Origin: CAIZGX01 sp964511555
GTDB lineage: Bacteria > Bacteroidota > Bacteroidia > Flavobacteriales_D > Sanyastnellaceae
Reading direction: 5' to 3'
NCBI GenBank assembly: GCA_964511555.1
Contig: CAZEFR010000003.1
Span: 50,571-114,570 of the forward strand
Length of the DNA stretch: 64,000 nucleotides
Part shown: positions 14,677 through 23,751 of the stretch, piece after piece
Layout: each line of letters begins with the position of its first letter
How positions within the stretch are numbered: position 1 is the stretch's first letter
Made by a program: the position numbers and the translations under genes
Notes under the pieces: generated by a model
Database searches by the model: none
What the model was told of the DNA's origin: nothing
What the model saw: the letters and a program-made list of their open reading frames with translations, nothing else

Positions 14677-16314
14677 GGTCATACCCGTTGGGCAACGCAC
14701 GGTGTTCCGAACGACGTTAACGCGCACCCACATTGCAGCGGAGACGGTTCAATTGCACTTATTCACAACGGAATTATAGAAAACTACGCGTCCATTAAAC
14801 AAGAGTTAATGAACCGCGGTCACGTGTTTTTAAGTGACACCGACACTGAGGTTTTGGTTCACTTAATTGAAGACGTTCGCAACGCAGAGAAAGTAAGTCT
14901 ATTCGAAGCTGTTCGCTTGGCTCTTTCTGAAGTGCATGGTGCGTACGCGATTGTTGTAATGGATAAATCAAATGCCGATCAACTGATCGTTGCTAAGAAA
15001 TCAAGTCCTTTGGTGATTGGAATTGGCGCAAACGACGACTTCTATATTGCTAGTGATGCAACGCCAATTATCGAGTACACCAAGAATGTGGTTTACTTGA
15101 ATGATGAAGAAGTTGCACGCGTAGACCGCGCCACGGGTTTAACCATTGTCAACATTGAAAACCAAAGTCAAGTTCCATACATTCAAGCCTTAGAATTAAA
15201 GCTTGAAGCCATTGAAAAAGGTGGCTATGATTCGTTCATGTTGAAGGAAATTCACGAGCAGCCTCGCAGCATTGAGGACTCTATTCGCGGACGTGTTAAT
15301 TTGAAAACCGGACTCATTAAAATGAGCGGAATAGATGAACACGAAGAGCGTTGGAAAACAGCACAGCGAATTTTAATTGTGGCTTGCGGAACCTCATGGC
15401 ACGCGGGTCTTGTAGCAGAATATTTGTTCGAAGACTTCGCACGTATTCCTGTTGAAGTAGAGTACGCAAGCGAGTTCAGATATAGAAATCCGATTATCTA
15501 TCCATCGGATATTGTCATTGCTATTTCACAATCAGGAGAAACAGCAGATACACTTGCTGCTATTGAATTAGCGAAAGAGCGTGGCGCATTGATTTTCGGG
15601 GTATGTAATGTTGTGGGAAGTTCTATTTCTCGCGCTACGCATTGCGGAGCTTATACGCACGCAGGACCGGAGATTGGTGTTGCTTCAACCAAAGCCTTCA
15701 CGGCCCAGGTTGTTGTTCTTTATCAGATAGCTTTGGCTGTAGCACAAAAGCGTGGCGCTATTTCCAACGAGAGAACCACTCGTTTAATGGCTGAATTGGG
15801 ATCTCTTCCGTTAAAGGTTGAACAAGTGTTGAAGACAAATGCCATTACGGAGGCCATAGCTGAGATTTACCAGCATTGTTCGAACGCGTTGTACCTTGGA
15901 AGGGGTTACAGTTTCCCAGTGGCTCTAGAGGGCGCTTTGAAGCTGAAAGAAATTTCTTATATTCATGCTGAAGGGTATCCGGCTGCTGAAATGAAGCATG
16001 GACCTATTGCTTTGATTGATGAGAACATGCCTGTGATTGTCATTGCAACGGAAGGTGCTTCTTATGAAAAGGTCGTAAGTAACATTCAGGAAGTGAAAGC
16101 GCGCAAAGGACAAATCATTGCGATTGTTACCGAAGGAGACAAAACTGTGAAAGGCATGGCCGATCACGTGATTGAAATTCCGCGTACCGACGATAGTTTA
16201 GTTCCTATTGTGTCTGTTATTCCATTGCAGTTGTTCTCTTATCACGTTGCCATTATGCGCGGCTGTAACGTAGATCAGCCGAGGAATTTAGCGAAGAGCG
16301 TGACGGTGGAGTAG
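14677..16314 (+). CDS. glmS: Glutamine--fructose-6-phosphate aminotransferase, 5' end lost in gap
   Basis: 545 C-terminal residues of GlmS, the first enzyme of UDP-GlcNAc synthesis. The visible part opens at GHTRWATHG of the glutaminase domain (Arg and Trp of the glutamine site), continues with two SIS sugar-isomerase domains (ISQSGETADT, ASTKAFTAQV, GRGYSFPVALEGALKLKEIS, HGPIAL) and ends DQPRNLAKSVTVE, the universally conserved C-terminus. About 70 residues with the start and catalytic Cys are in the preceding gap. The last 18 nt, AGCGTGACGGTGGAGTAG, recur 2150 bp downstream. The 3' end of glmS is a well-known insertion target of Tn7-type transposons. Convergent with the FG-GAP gene, 4 nt between stops. 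Confidence 0.97.
   Translation, partial: GHTRWATHGVPNDVNAHPHCSGDGSIALIHNGIIENYASIKQELMNRGHVFLSDTDTEVLVHLIEDVRNAEKVSLFEAVRLALSEVHGAYAIVVMDKSNADQLIVAKKSSPLVIGIGANDDFYIASDATPIIEYTKNVVYLNDEEVARVDRATGLTIVNIENQSQVPYIQALELKLEAIEKGGYDSFMLKEIHEQPRSIEDSIRGRVNLKTGLIKMSGIDEHEERWKTAQRILIVACGTSWHAGLVAEYLFEDFARIPVEVEYASEFRYRNPIIYPSDIVIAISQSGETADTLAAIELAKERGALIFGVCNVVGSSISRATHCGAYTHAGPEIGVASTKAFTAQVVVLYQIALAVAQKRGAISNERTTRLMAELGSLPLKVEQVLKTNAITEAIAEIYQHCSNALYLGRGYSFPVALEGALKLKEISYIHAEGYPAAEMKHGPIALIDENMPVIVIATEGASYEKVVSNIQEVKARKGQIIAIVTEGDKTVKGMADHVIEIPRTDDSLVPIVSVIPLQLFSYHVAIMRGCNVDQPRNLAKSVTVE
16297..16314 (+). repeat. Left direct repeat: 3' end of glmS
   Basis: AGCGTGACGGTGGAGTAG is the last 18 nt of glmS, encoding SVTVE and stop. 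It matches 18447-18464 at 16 of 18 bases; the two differences change GTG to GTA (both Val) and TAG to TAA (both stop). Together the copies bracket the FG-GAP gene. Confidence 0.85.
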
Positions 16315-16318
16315 TGCT

Positions 16319-18331
16319 TTAATTTTTAATCACCCTAAAGGTACTTGTTCCTTCCGCTGTTTCAATTTTAAGTAGGTAAAGACCTTTTGTGCCATTTATA
16401 TTGAAATCAATCTCTTCATTCAAAGTATAGGATTTACGAAAAACAATTTGACCTATTTCATTGATTAATTCGATTGTTGTGAACTCATATTTTTTTCCAA
16501 AAAGTATCCGCACATTGCCGCTTGTCGGATTTGGGTATACTTGGATATTCGACGCGCTTAACTCATCAATTCCTATTGGATTAATTGTTTGACAATCAGA
16601 AGTTCCTGTGCAATTTGCATTGGTCACAATCACCGCATAGCTTCCGTTTGAAGTGGCTGTGAAAGATTGTGAGGTTGCCCCGGGAATAATTGCGTTTCCA
16701 TTGCTACAATCTATCCACTGGTAGCTTGCGCCAGCTGCGTTTGCAGTAATTGTGATTCCTGTTGCAGTAGTCGTGATGTTTGGGAAACTGTAAATGGTTA
16801 AATTCAATGTAATCAATGAATCACATCCGCTGGCAGCCCCTCCTGTGATATTAAATGTTGCGGAGTTGTTATTTTCTGTATAGGTGTTGCCATCTATCCA
16901 GGTGTATGAACCGCAAGCAATATGTGTATCAGTACTTCTTGCAAGACAGTTTTTAAAGAAATAGGTAGAACCGGCATGGACAATGGTATTTCCTCCTGCT
17001 TCATCTTCATCTTCATTAAAGGCCCCAACTATCGCATAATCTCCAGAAATGGCCACTGAATTACCAAACAAATCAAATGCACCCCTGTCTGAAGCTACAA
17101 TTTTATTCGCCTGCACCCAATTCCCTGAGGTATTTCTAAAAATATAGGCTGAGCCTGAGTTTTCCAGGGTATTTCCGCCTGTTGGGTCTTCATCTTCGTT
17201 ATGGGCACCAACTATTGCATACTCACCAGAAATGGATACTGAAACACCAAAATTGTCACTTGCCGCTCTGTCTGAAGCTACAATCTTATCCATTTGTGAC
17301 CAAGTCCCTCCATCTCTTTCAAAAATATATGCCGAACCAGCATTACTCAGGTTCGCACCTCCAGTTACATTGTGGTCTTCAAACATGGCACCGACAATTA
17401 CGTAATCTCCCGAAATGGCGACTGAAGTACCAAATTCATCACCAGCTCCTTTGTCTGATGCATTTAGCGATTGCATTTGAGTCCAGGTTCCTGAGGTGAA
17501 TTTTCTAAAAATATAAGTAGATCCAGCATCAGTTAGTATACTTCCTCCTCCAGAAGCAATTTGGCTTTCTCTCGGCGTCCCGATGACCGCGTAGTCATCT
17601 GAAATGCCAACAGACCAACCAAAATTATCACCATTACCTACAGAATTTCCCACAATTTTTTGCCCATCCATCCAAACGGTTTCCCCTTTTGTATAGATAT
17701 ACGCTGAGCCCTTATTTGATGCGGAGGAGAGTCCGTTAACATACTCATCTTCATAAGGAGCTCCTATGATAACATGATTTTCCGAAATGGCTACGGAATA
17801 GCCGAATTCATCACCTACCTCTCGGTCTGCGGCCAAGATTTTTTGCAACTGACTCCAAATGCCATCAGTATTCTTAAAGACATATGCTGCTCCAGCAGCA
17901 GAATTTAATTCAAATCCGACTGTAGCGGTTTTTCTAGGAGCACCAACAATGGCATAATCGCCAGAGATAGCCACTGAAAATCCAAACTCATCATCGGCTG
18001 CTCTATCTGAGGCGACAATCTTTTGAACGACAGACCATGTACCCGAATTGTTTTTAAGAATATATGCAGCGCCCGCATTATCTAGAAACTGACCGCCTAC
18101 CGCATTGTGATCTTCTTGGTTAGCGCCCACAATCGCATAATCGCCCGAAATCGCTACGGAATAACCGAACAAATCAGAGGAGGCTCTATCCGTAGCGACC
18201 GCTTTCACTACTTGATCCCAATTTTGGGCGATGATATTATTTGTTCTGACTGAGCATACTATAATTGCCAAAACCAAAAATGATTTTTTAAAGCCTAGTA
18301 TTTTTTTAACGAAGTGAATTTGGTTTGTCAT
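16319..18331 (-). CDS. Secreted FG-GAP seven-repeat protein with T9SS type A sorting domain
   Basis: A 670-residue exported protein. An N-terminal signal segment (hydrophobic FLVLAIIVCSV, then NIIAQ) is followed by seven ~61-residue FG-GAP-type repeats, residues ~38-470, each with a core like FGYSVAISGDYAIVGA preceded by ASDRA; seven units suggest a closed beta-propeller. Residues ~480-590 hold Ig/PKD-like sequence with SYTWIDG and SYQWIDCSNG and paired cysteines. The last ~75 residues, from VYPNPTSGNVRI to GLYLLKIETAEGTSTFRVIKN, are a type IX secretion C-terminal domain, so the protein is probably delivered to the cell surface or medium. Orientation is opposite to glmS and it is enclosed by the glmS-end direct repeats. 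Function likely adhesion or binding; no enzymatic motif seen. Confidence 0.9.
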   Translation of the reverse strand: MTNQIHFVKKILGFKKSFLVLAIIVCSVRTNNIIAQNWDQVVKAVATDRASSDLFGYSVAISGDYAIVGANQEDHNAVGGQFLDNAGAAYILKNNSGTWSVVQKIVASDRAADDEFGFSVAISGDYAIVGAPRKTATVGFELNSAAGAAYVFKNTDGIWSQLQKILAADREVGDEFGYSVAISENHVIIGAPYEDEYVNGLSSASNKGSAYIYTKGETVWMDGQKIVGNSVGNGDNFGWSVGISDDYAVIGTPRESQIASGGGSILTDAGSTYIFRKFTSGTWTQMQSLNASDKGAGDEFGTSVAISGDYVIVGAMFEDHNVTGGANLSNAGSAYIFERDGGTWSQMDKIVASDRAASDNFGVSVSISGEYAIVGAHNEDEDPTGGNTLENSGSAYIFRNTSGNWVQANKIVASDRGAFDLFGNSVAISGDYAIVGAFNEDEDEAGGNTIVHAGSTYFFKNCLARSTDTHIACGSYTWIDGNTYTENNNSATFNITGGAASGCDSLITLNLTIYSFPNITTTATGITITANAAGASYQWIDCSNGNAIIPGATSQSFTATSNGSYAVIVTNANCTGTSDCQTINPIGIDELSASNIQVYPNPTSGNVRILFGKKYEFTTIELINEIGQIVFRKSYTLNEEIDFNINGTKGLYLLKIETAEGTSTFRVIKN
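16985..18215 (-). repeat. Seven tandem coding repeats of the FG-GAP propeller (period 180-189 bp)
   Basis: The complement of the GDYAI codons recurs at about 18135, 17952, 17772, 17589, 17400, 17217 and 17034. Spacings of 180-189 bp are all multiples of three, so units of 60-63 residues were duplicated in frame. Units have diverged, most in the third to fifth blades (ENHVIIGA, DDYAVIGT, GDYVIVGA). Confidence 0.9.
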
Positions 18332-18446
18332 TTTGTATAATGGCGCCTGTTTATAATTGCTGGATAAAGATAGACAATTCCGTTGTTTTCATTAATACAG
18401 GTGTATTTTATAATAAAATGCGTTTGTGAATGAGTGATTATTACTA

Positions 18447-18464
18447 AGCGTAACGGTGGAGTAA
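18447..18464 (+). repeat. Right direct repeat: displaced copy of the glmS 3' end
   Basis: AGCGTAACGGTGGAGTAA lies in non-coding DNA 116 nt upstream of the FG-GAP start codon and 91 nt upstream of the small secreted protein gene. It repeats the terminal 18 nt of glmS with only synonymous changes. The sequence before it (TTACTA) does not resemble glmS, so the match is confined to the end of the gene. Confidence 0.8.
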
Positions 18465-18502
18465 CATCTAACTACTCCCTTAAGAGTATTTTCAGGGGTG
18501 TT

Positions 18503-18534
18503 TTTGTTGACGGAAAGAGAGAAATCTATATTCG
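18503..18534 (+). promoter_or_regulatory. Promoter of the small secreted protein gene
   Basis: TTTG (18503-18506), a 20-nt spacer, and TATATTCG (18527-18534) fit the Bacteroidota TTTG-N19-TANNTTTG promoter with one mismatch. It is 20 nt before the ATG at 18555, giving a short A-rich leader. It lies just outside the right glmS-end repeat. Confidence 0.6.
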
Positions 18535-18554
18535 TTCTAACTAAAAAAAACACC

Positions 18555-18938
18555 ATGAAAAAACTTCTTTCTCTTTGTCTTGTAGCTGCAGCAATATTGC
18601 TCTCTACAAGTGCATTTAGCCAGTCAACGAATGTCAGCGGACGTAAGTTCAACGCTAACGGCGTAGGCGCAAAACTTACTTTACCAACAACTGATGTTGT
18701 TGCTCCAAAGCCAGATCCGAAAAGAGGTACTTGTTGCTTGAATTTCGACAACTGGACAGGTTACACCCTTTATGTTTGGGTAGATAATGAATACCGCGGA
18801 ACTGTTGCTCCTTGGGATGAAGGTGGAGTATGTGTTTATGCAGGATGGACAAACTACTATGTTCGTACAGCAGGTTCTACCTACGAATGGGAAGGTTCCG
18901 GCGAATGCACGGGAGACTTCAATCTTATGATCGAATAA
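18555..18938 (+). CDS. Small secreted protein of unknown function (127 aa)
   Basis: MKKLLSLCLVAAAILLSTSAFSQ is a clear signal peptide. The mature part has ~45 linker residues rich in T, V, P and K, then a compact C-terminal region (residues ~58-127) with a CC pair, two further cysteines and many aromatic residues (NFDNWTGYTLYVWVD, YRGTVAPWDEGG, WTNYYVRTAGSTYEWEG, ECTGDF); it looks like a small disulphide-containing beta-fold. I do not recognise a named family. The frame extends upstream to 18498, but that part overlaps the promoter, so ATG 18555 is chosen. It has its own promoter and a strong terminator, and precedes two exported caspase-like genes, suggesting a functional link. Confidence 0.8.
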   Translation: MKKLLSLCLVAAAILLSTSAFSQSTNVSGRKFNANGVGAKLTLPTTDVVAPKPDPKRGTCCLNFDNWTGYTLYVWVDNEYRGTVAPWDEGGVCVYAGWTNYYVRTAGSTYEWEGSGECTGDFNLMIE

Positions 18939-18960
18939 AGTCAGTCAAAACATTTTTTGA

Positions 18961-18997
18961 AGGCTGATGAAGACTCGTGTCTTTATCGGCCTTTTTT
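18961..18997 (+). terminator. Strong intrinsic terminator, possible attenuator of the caspase genes
   Basis: AGGCTGATGAAGAC (18961-18974) pairs fully with GTCTTTATCGGCCT (18979-18992), 14 bp with two G-U pairs and a TCGT tetraloop, followed by six Ts (18992-18997). It ends only 16 nt before the ATG of the first caspase gene and no promoter motif fits between, so transcription of that gene should depend on read-through or on a promoter overlapping the hairpin. Confidence 0.88.
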
Positions 18998-19013
18998 ACT
19001 TCAGCTAAAATTA

Positions 19014-21002
19014 ATGAAACACTTTCTTGTCTGCTTCTTCTTTGTTCTAAGCGCCGCTCGCGCAACAGCACAACAACAAACCCACGCCCTATTAATTGCG
19101 GCTCATGGGTATAGCGCAGAAAGCAAATGGAACGAACTAGGAGAATCTACTCTTACCGACATGCAGTTGGTTCGCAACGCACTTCTAACCCGCGGTGTGG
19201 CCAATGATAATATTTACATTCTAGATTCTGGGGCAACCAAACAGGCCATAGTAAACGCCGTTGAGAACATACTTATTCCGAGTCTCAAAAAAGGAGATGT
19301 GGTTATGTTTCATTTTTCCGGACACGGCTATCAAATTCCAGATAACAACAAAGACGAATTAGATGGATTAGATGAAGCCCTAGTTCCAATTAATGCAAAA
19401 AATGATGGGGGAAGAAAAAAAGATATCTCCTTTTACGAAAACTACTTACGCGACGATGATCTGAATAAACTTCTTGAAAAAATACGCCTTGCTCTCGGAC
19501 CCGCCGGTGATCTTTTCGTTACCATTGATGCGTGCCACTCCGGAACGTCAACACGCGGAATAGGCCCTTCTCGAGGAGCCGTTAGGCTTGATCTTGACAC
19601 ATACCAAAACGCTGACACCGAAGAAACTTGGGAACCACTTTCAGAGCAAAAAGATCTTTCAAATATGGTTGCTTTTTTTGCGTCTAGTCAAAGTCAATTA
19701 AACTCGGAATACCAAGAAGGAGACTTAAGTTGTGGTTCACTTTCGTTCGCATTAAGCAAGGCCATTTCCTCGTCGACTACAACAACGTCCTATCAAGCCC
19801 TTTTCGAAAAAGTTCGGAACACCATGATTGGAATTGTCCCCGCGCAAACACCAAGTGCAGAGGGAACGTTGAACACCACTATTTTCGGAGGCAATCTACT
19901 TCCGGCTGCAGAATTTCTGCGTGTAAAAGAGGTTTTAGAAAACAATACCATTGTAATTTCTGGCGGACTATTGGCCTCTATAAACATAGGTTCGGTAATT
20001 GGTTTTTTCGAGCCTGACACGCGTGAGTTTTCAATTGAAAACGCTGTCTTCACTGGCAAGGTAACAGCGAGTTCAACCACCGAATGTGAGGTAGCGGCTG
20101 TGAGCATTCCAACTTCTTTCGAGAAGACGAGCCTGTTGTGGGCGCAGGTTCTTGAAAGAAATTTCGGTAATGTATCTGTGTCTATTCAATTGAAAAATTT
20201 CAATAAAGCAATTACCAAACAGTTGGAAAACGAGTTTAAGAATGTGCCTTTTATTTCATTCGGCAAAGGAAAAAAAACGGATCTTTTCATAGAGCCTAAC
20301 ATTGAATCACAAACCAATTCCACCGCCATCAAATTAAGTACACTCGGAGAAATAAATTTCGCTCTATCCTCTTTTGAAGTTTCAGAAAAAGAAGAGCTTT
20401 CACAAATTCAAATCGATTGGCTCTTGCAAAAAATATCCGATTTCGCCCAAGGAAAATTTCTCAGAAATTTGTCTATTGAAAACATAGAATATTCAGCAAC
20501 AATCGTGTTAACAGAGGTTCAGAAAATAGAGGGAACAAGCGGACGTTCAACGAAGGACTACAGTGAGGTTGGAAAAATTACTTCAAACAAAATTAAAGTT
20601 GGAAAAACACTTCGTGTAGACATTCGGAATAATTCGAACCGAGTGCTTTATTATTCCATATTAGATATCGATGCCTCTGGAAAAATTTCAATCGTTTGCC
20701 CCAAATCTGGTCGTCTTCCGGAAGAGTATAAAGTTGTTGGAAACGCGCTTTCAACGAACAGTGGTCTTATTGTTAAAATGAGTCCTCCGGTGGGACAAGG
20801 GGTGTTGAAACTGGTTGTTACAAAACAGCCGCTAAACCTTAATGGGTTGGTAACATCACGAGGGGAAGCAGCGAATGCAGCAAGTAGTTTCGACATGTTC
20901 TTTCAAAGTACAATTAAAGGGAAATCACGCGGAATGGATACACTTCCAATTGAATTAGAAGAAATAGGAATTTATGATTTCGTGTATGAAATTGTTCAGT
21001 AA
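19014..21002 (+). CDS. Exported caspase-family (peptidase C14) protein with DUF4384-like C-terminus
   Basis: A 662-residue protein. MKHFLVCFFFVLSAARATAQ is the signal peptide. Residues ~22-290 form a metacaspase/caspase-fold domain: HALLIAAHGYS first strand, VVMFHFSGHGYQ with catalytic His104, and FVTIDACHSGTST with catalytic Cys174. Residues ~300-540 are of unclear fold; residues ~540-640 (GKTLRVDIRNNSNRVLYYSI, then GKISIVCPKSG) resemble DUF4384, often appended to bacterial caspases. Both catalytic residues are present, so activity (Arg/Lys-type cleavage in relatives) is plausible. A TTG at 18957 would start inside the terminator and before the signal peptide, so ATG 19014 is used. It overlaps the next caspase gene. 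Confidence 0.9.
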   Translation: MKHFLVCFFFVLSAARATAQQQTHALLIAAHGYSAESKWNELGESTLTDMQLVRNALLTRGVANDNIYILDSGATKQAIVNAVENILIPSLKKGDVVMFHFSGHGYQIPDNNKDELDGLDEALVPINAKNDGGRKKDISFYENYLRDDDLNKLLEKIRLALGPAGDLFVTIDACHSGTSTRGIGPSRGAVRLDLDTYQNADTEETWEPLSEQKDLSNMVAFFASSQSQLNSEYQEGDLSCGSLSFALSKAISSSTTTTSYQALFEKVRNTMIGIVPAQTPSAEGTLNTTIFGGNLLPAAEFLRVKEVLENNTIVISGGLLASINIGSVIGFFEPDTREFSIENAVFTGKVTASSTTECEVAAVSIPTSFEKTSLLWAQVLERNFGNVSVSIQLKNFNKAITKQLENEFKNVPFISFGKGKKTDLFIEPNIESQTNSTAIKLSTLGEINFALSSFEVSEKEELSQIQIDWLLQKISDFAQGKFLRNLSIENIEYSATIVLTEVQKIEGTSGRSTKDYSEVGKITSNKIKVGKTLRVDIRNNSNRVLYYSILDIDASGKISIVCPKSGRLPEEYKVVGNALSTNSGLIVKMSPPVGQGVLKLVVTKQPLNLNGLVTSRGEAANAASSFDMFFQSTIKGKSRGMDTLPIELEEIGIYDFVYEIVQ

Positions 21003-23751
21003 ACGCTCTCTTCTGCTTGTTGTTCTCTGGGTATTTATCGCCAACACATGTAGGGCTCAGCAGCCCTCTGCTCTATCTGGCAGTTATCAATTATTCAATC
21101 CTGATGAAATAAAAATTCTTCCCAATTCATCTGTACTCGATTCAAATTCTGAAATCAAAATTGCCATTGGGAAAAAAGAAAAAATCGTATTTGCATTTCA
21201 AAATAGATTCGTTGAAATGTGGAGTATTGAAAACCAATTTTTACTGAACAGGTTTGCTTTCGATGGCAATGTTTCTTTGCTCACAGACGCTCACGATTCG
21301 TTGCTTCTGGTTCTTGAAAATTATGATGATATAGATGGCTATTACACGCGCATGCATGTTGTAGATCTGTATACTGGCAGTGTGTTTTTTCGAGTTACTT
21401 CAGAGTTGGAAATTAACGAATTCATTCAACAAAATTCACTCGTAAATCTGAGTGAAAAAGATGCCAATTCTCTGTTGTTGTCTATTCAAAAAACATGGCC
21501 TTGGCAATTGAAAAACGGCAGTTATATTTTCGAAGAGTCAGTTTCAACCGACAACAACGAGTTTGCGTTGGTTCAAAATCAGTTTCTCAATTTCAAAACC
21601 CTTGAGAGTTGCACTGTCACAAACTTCTCAAACCACGTGCTGCTCGGTGGCGGCTATACAGGTTTGTCGGCCGCATTGTATACTCAAAATTATTGGAGTC
21701 TAGACGACAACTCAAGTCGATTGAAAAACACTTACTTCATTATCAAAGATATTCGTCCCAACGGCGACACGCTTGCCATGAGTCAACGTTTCAAACTTCG
21801 TGTTGATGGTTCATATTACAAGAGTCAACTTACGCGATCTTCAACGAGCAGGTATGTCTGCGCCACTGTGAATGAGTTCTTCAAAGACACAAAGCGTGAT
21901 CTTTATGTTTTCGATATTCAGAAAAATCGTGTTCATGAATTTCTTAACGCTGGATTAAGTTCCATTGTATTCAACGAAAACGACTCGTTGTTTCAAATAA
22001 TGAATTACGAAATGTCTTCCAGTGGAGAGTCTTTATTCACCTATGAATTATTCAGCGCAGATACATTTAAAAAAATAGCTCAGGGCCAAACCTCTTTTTT
22101 TGAGTTCGGGAACGCTCCTTCAAAATCGCAACAACTTGCTGCTCCTGATCGGGATTTTGGTGCTGTTTACATCTATTCACCCGCCTCAAAAAAAACATTC
22201 GGATTCTTTCCATCTGGAAAAATGTTTGTTTGGAACGACGGTGAATTGTGGCCATATTCGTCTGTTTCCTTAGGCACCGAAAAGGCGTTGTATTGTTCTT
22301 TCGTTGGCGATAAAATATTTGTTGTACTAAAAAGCCGCGAAGCTTTTTTTATTGACCCTCTGACCGACAACGTTGTTTGCACACTGCTTTTCACACCAAG
22401 CGGTGAGACAACAGACGTTTTGTGGTTCTTGCCAGACGGTTCATTCTACGCGCCAAAAAAAACCATTCCCAAATTTCATATGGCGAAAGGAAAAAACGCC
22501 TACCCTCTGTTGAATTACGAAGCGTTACTCAATCGTCCGGATCGCATTTTAGCAGCCATCGGATTAGCAGATGCTGAAACCATTGAAGCATTTGGAATGG
22601 CTTATGAAAAGCGAAATTTCAAATTCAACATTGAAAGTCTTGATTTCAATGCGAATATTCCCACATTAAATTGGAAATCGAAAATTCCGCAAGAACTCAA
22701 TGATAGCCTAGTTACGTTTTCCATCTCAATGGACCACGCCTCCTCTGATCCATTGACGGTTCATGTGCTAATCAACGGGGTTCCTGTATACGGTGTGAAT
22801 GGAATTCAAATTGAAGCGAACAAAACAGAATTCACCTGCACAACAACGCTTGAAAATGGAAAGAATGAGCTTCTTGTTTACGTCCAAAACAAGAGTGGGG
22901 TTAACAGCTTCCCGATTTCAAAGGAAATAATCTCTACTTACAACTTCCAAAGGAGGTTGTTTTTCGTGGGGATTGGGGTTTCGGAATATGTTGACACCAC
23001 AAAGAACTTAACGTTCGCTCACAGCGATGTATTAAAGCTGAAAGAGGAGTTTCTTTCGGCCTACGACAACGAGTGTCGGCGACTTGTGCTGACGAATGAA
23101 GAAGCAACAAGAGAAAATATACTTAACGTTAAACAATTTCTTGAGAAAACAAATGTCAACGACATTGTAGTTTTAGCATTTGCGGGTCATGGCACAATTG
23201 GAGCAAACAAAAATTTCTACTTCTGTTCTCATGATATTGATTTTAAAAATCCGGAAAAAACGGGTGTGTCATACACAGAGATTGAAAATCTTCTTGACCT
23301 CATTCCGGCGCGTAAAAAACTTTTGCTACTTGATGCCTGCCACAGCGGTGAAATAGATTCTTCCTTTACCCCTGTTGTTGTTTCTGATTTAGTTGTTACG
23401 AAAGATGCAAGGGGCATTGATGTAATTGTAAGTGAAGAAACATCAAGCCAAAAAGAAATTAATTTTCTTGTTGAATCACTTTTTGCCAATCTCAATAACG
23501 GTACTGGAGCCTATGTCATTTCAGCTTCGGCCGGATCAGAGTATGCTTATGAGACAGCGCAAACCGGAGGGGTGTTTACTTATTGTTTTATTGAATCATT
23601 CAAAGATCATTTTTACTCTTACCAACCCGACGCCTACATTTCCACTCTTCAGCAAGAAACCTATCAGAAAGTTACCGCGTTAACGAAGGGTGCTCAGCGG
23701 CCAACTATTCGTTCCGAGAACACAAGAAGTTCCTGGAAATTCGAACAATAA
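20986..23751 (+). CDS. Exported protein with beta-propeller-like N-terminus and C-terminal caspase (peptidase C14) domain
   Basis: A 921-residue protein starting MKLFSKRSLLLVVLWVFIAN, a signal peptide ending near CRAQ. ATG 20974 is an alternative four codons earlier. Residues ~30-560 are strand-rich with WD40/propeller-like repeats (VFAFQNRFVEMWSIENQFLL), then an Ig-like segment near 590-645, then a caspase domain from RRLFFVGIGVSEYVDTTKNL: VVLAFAGHGT holds His735 and LLLLDACHSGE Cys785. Its start lies inside the upstream caspase gene (17-nt overlap), implying translational coupling. Two exported caspases in one transcript suggest a shared extracytoplasmic process, such as maturation of a partner; neither has a T9SS tail. 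Confidence 0.9.
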   Translation: MKLFSKRSLLLVVLWVFIANTCRAQQPSALSGSYQLFNPDEIKILPNSSVLDSNSEIKIAIGKKEKIVFAFQNRFVEMWSIENQFLLNRFAFDGNVSLLTDAHDSLLLVLENYDDIDGYYTRMHVVDLYTGSVFFRVTSELEINEFIQQNSLVNLSEKDANSLLLSIQKTWPWQLKNGSYIFEESVSTDNNEFALVQNQFLNFKTLESCTVTNFSNHVLLGGGYTGLSAALYTQNYWSLDDNSSRLKNTYFIIKDIRPNGDTLAMSQRFKLRVDGSYYKSQLTRSSTSRYVCATVNEFFKDTKRDLYVFDIQKNRVHEFLNAGLSSIVFNENDSLFQIMNYEMSSSGESLFTYELFSADTFKKIAQGQTSFFEFGNAPSKSQQLAAPDRDFGAVYIYSPASKKTFGFFPSGKMFVWNDGELWPYSSVSLGTEKALYCSFVGDKIFVVLKSREAFFIDPLTDNVVCTLLFTPSGETTDVLWFLPDGSFYAPKKTIPKFHMAKGKNAYPLLNYEALLNRPDRILAAIGLADAETIEAFGMAYEKRNFKFNIESLDFNANIPTLNWKSKIPQELNDSLVTFSISMDHASSDPLTVHVLINGVPVYGVNGIQIEANKTEFTCTTTLENGKNELLVYVQNKSGVNSFPISKEIISTYNFQRRLFFVGIGVSEYVDTTKNLTFAHSDVLKLKEEFLSAYDNECRRLVLTNEEATRENILNVKQFLEKTNVNDIVVLAFAGHGTIGANKNFYFCSHDIDFKNPEKTGVSYTEIENLLDLIPARKKLLLLDACHSGEIDSSFTPVVVSDLVVTKDARGIDVIVSEETSSQKEINFLVESLFANLNNGTGAYVISASAGSEYAYETAQTGGVFTYCFIESFKDHFYSYQPDAYISTLQQETYQKVTALTKGAQRPTIRSENTRSSWKFEQ

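Noticed and set aside
14509..14733. Open frames on both strands across the N run near glmS
   Set aside because: They exist only because the N stretch lacks stops; real glmS sequence starts at 14677 and DUF4270 ends in the gap.
16985..18215. Regular 183-bp repeats as a CRISPR-like or satellite array
   Set aside because: Repeats are in frame, diverged, and code for FG-GAP propeller blades.
16315..18464. Tn7 or CRISPR-associated transposon at the glmS attachment site
   Set aside because: No TnsABC/TniQ, no transposon end repeats and no CRISPR; only the repeated gene end supports insertion.
19730..20107. Additional genes in other frames within the caspase region
   Set aside because: Both strands show open frames only as shadows; compositions are atypical and no motif is seen.
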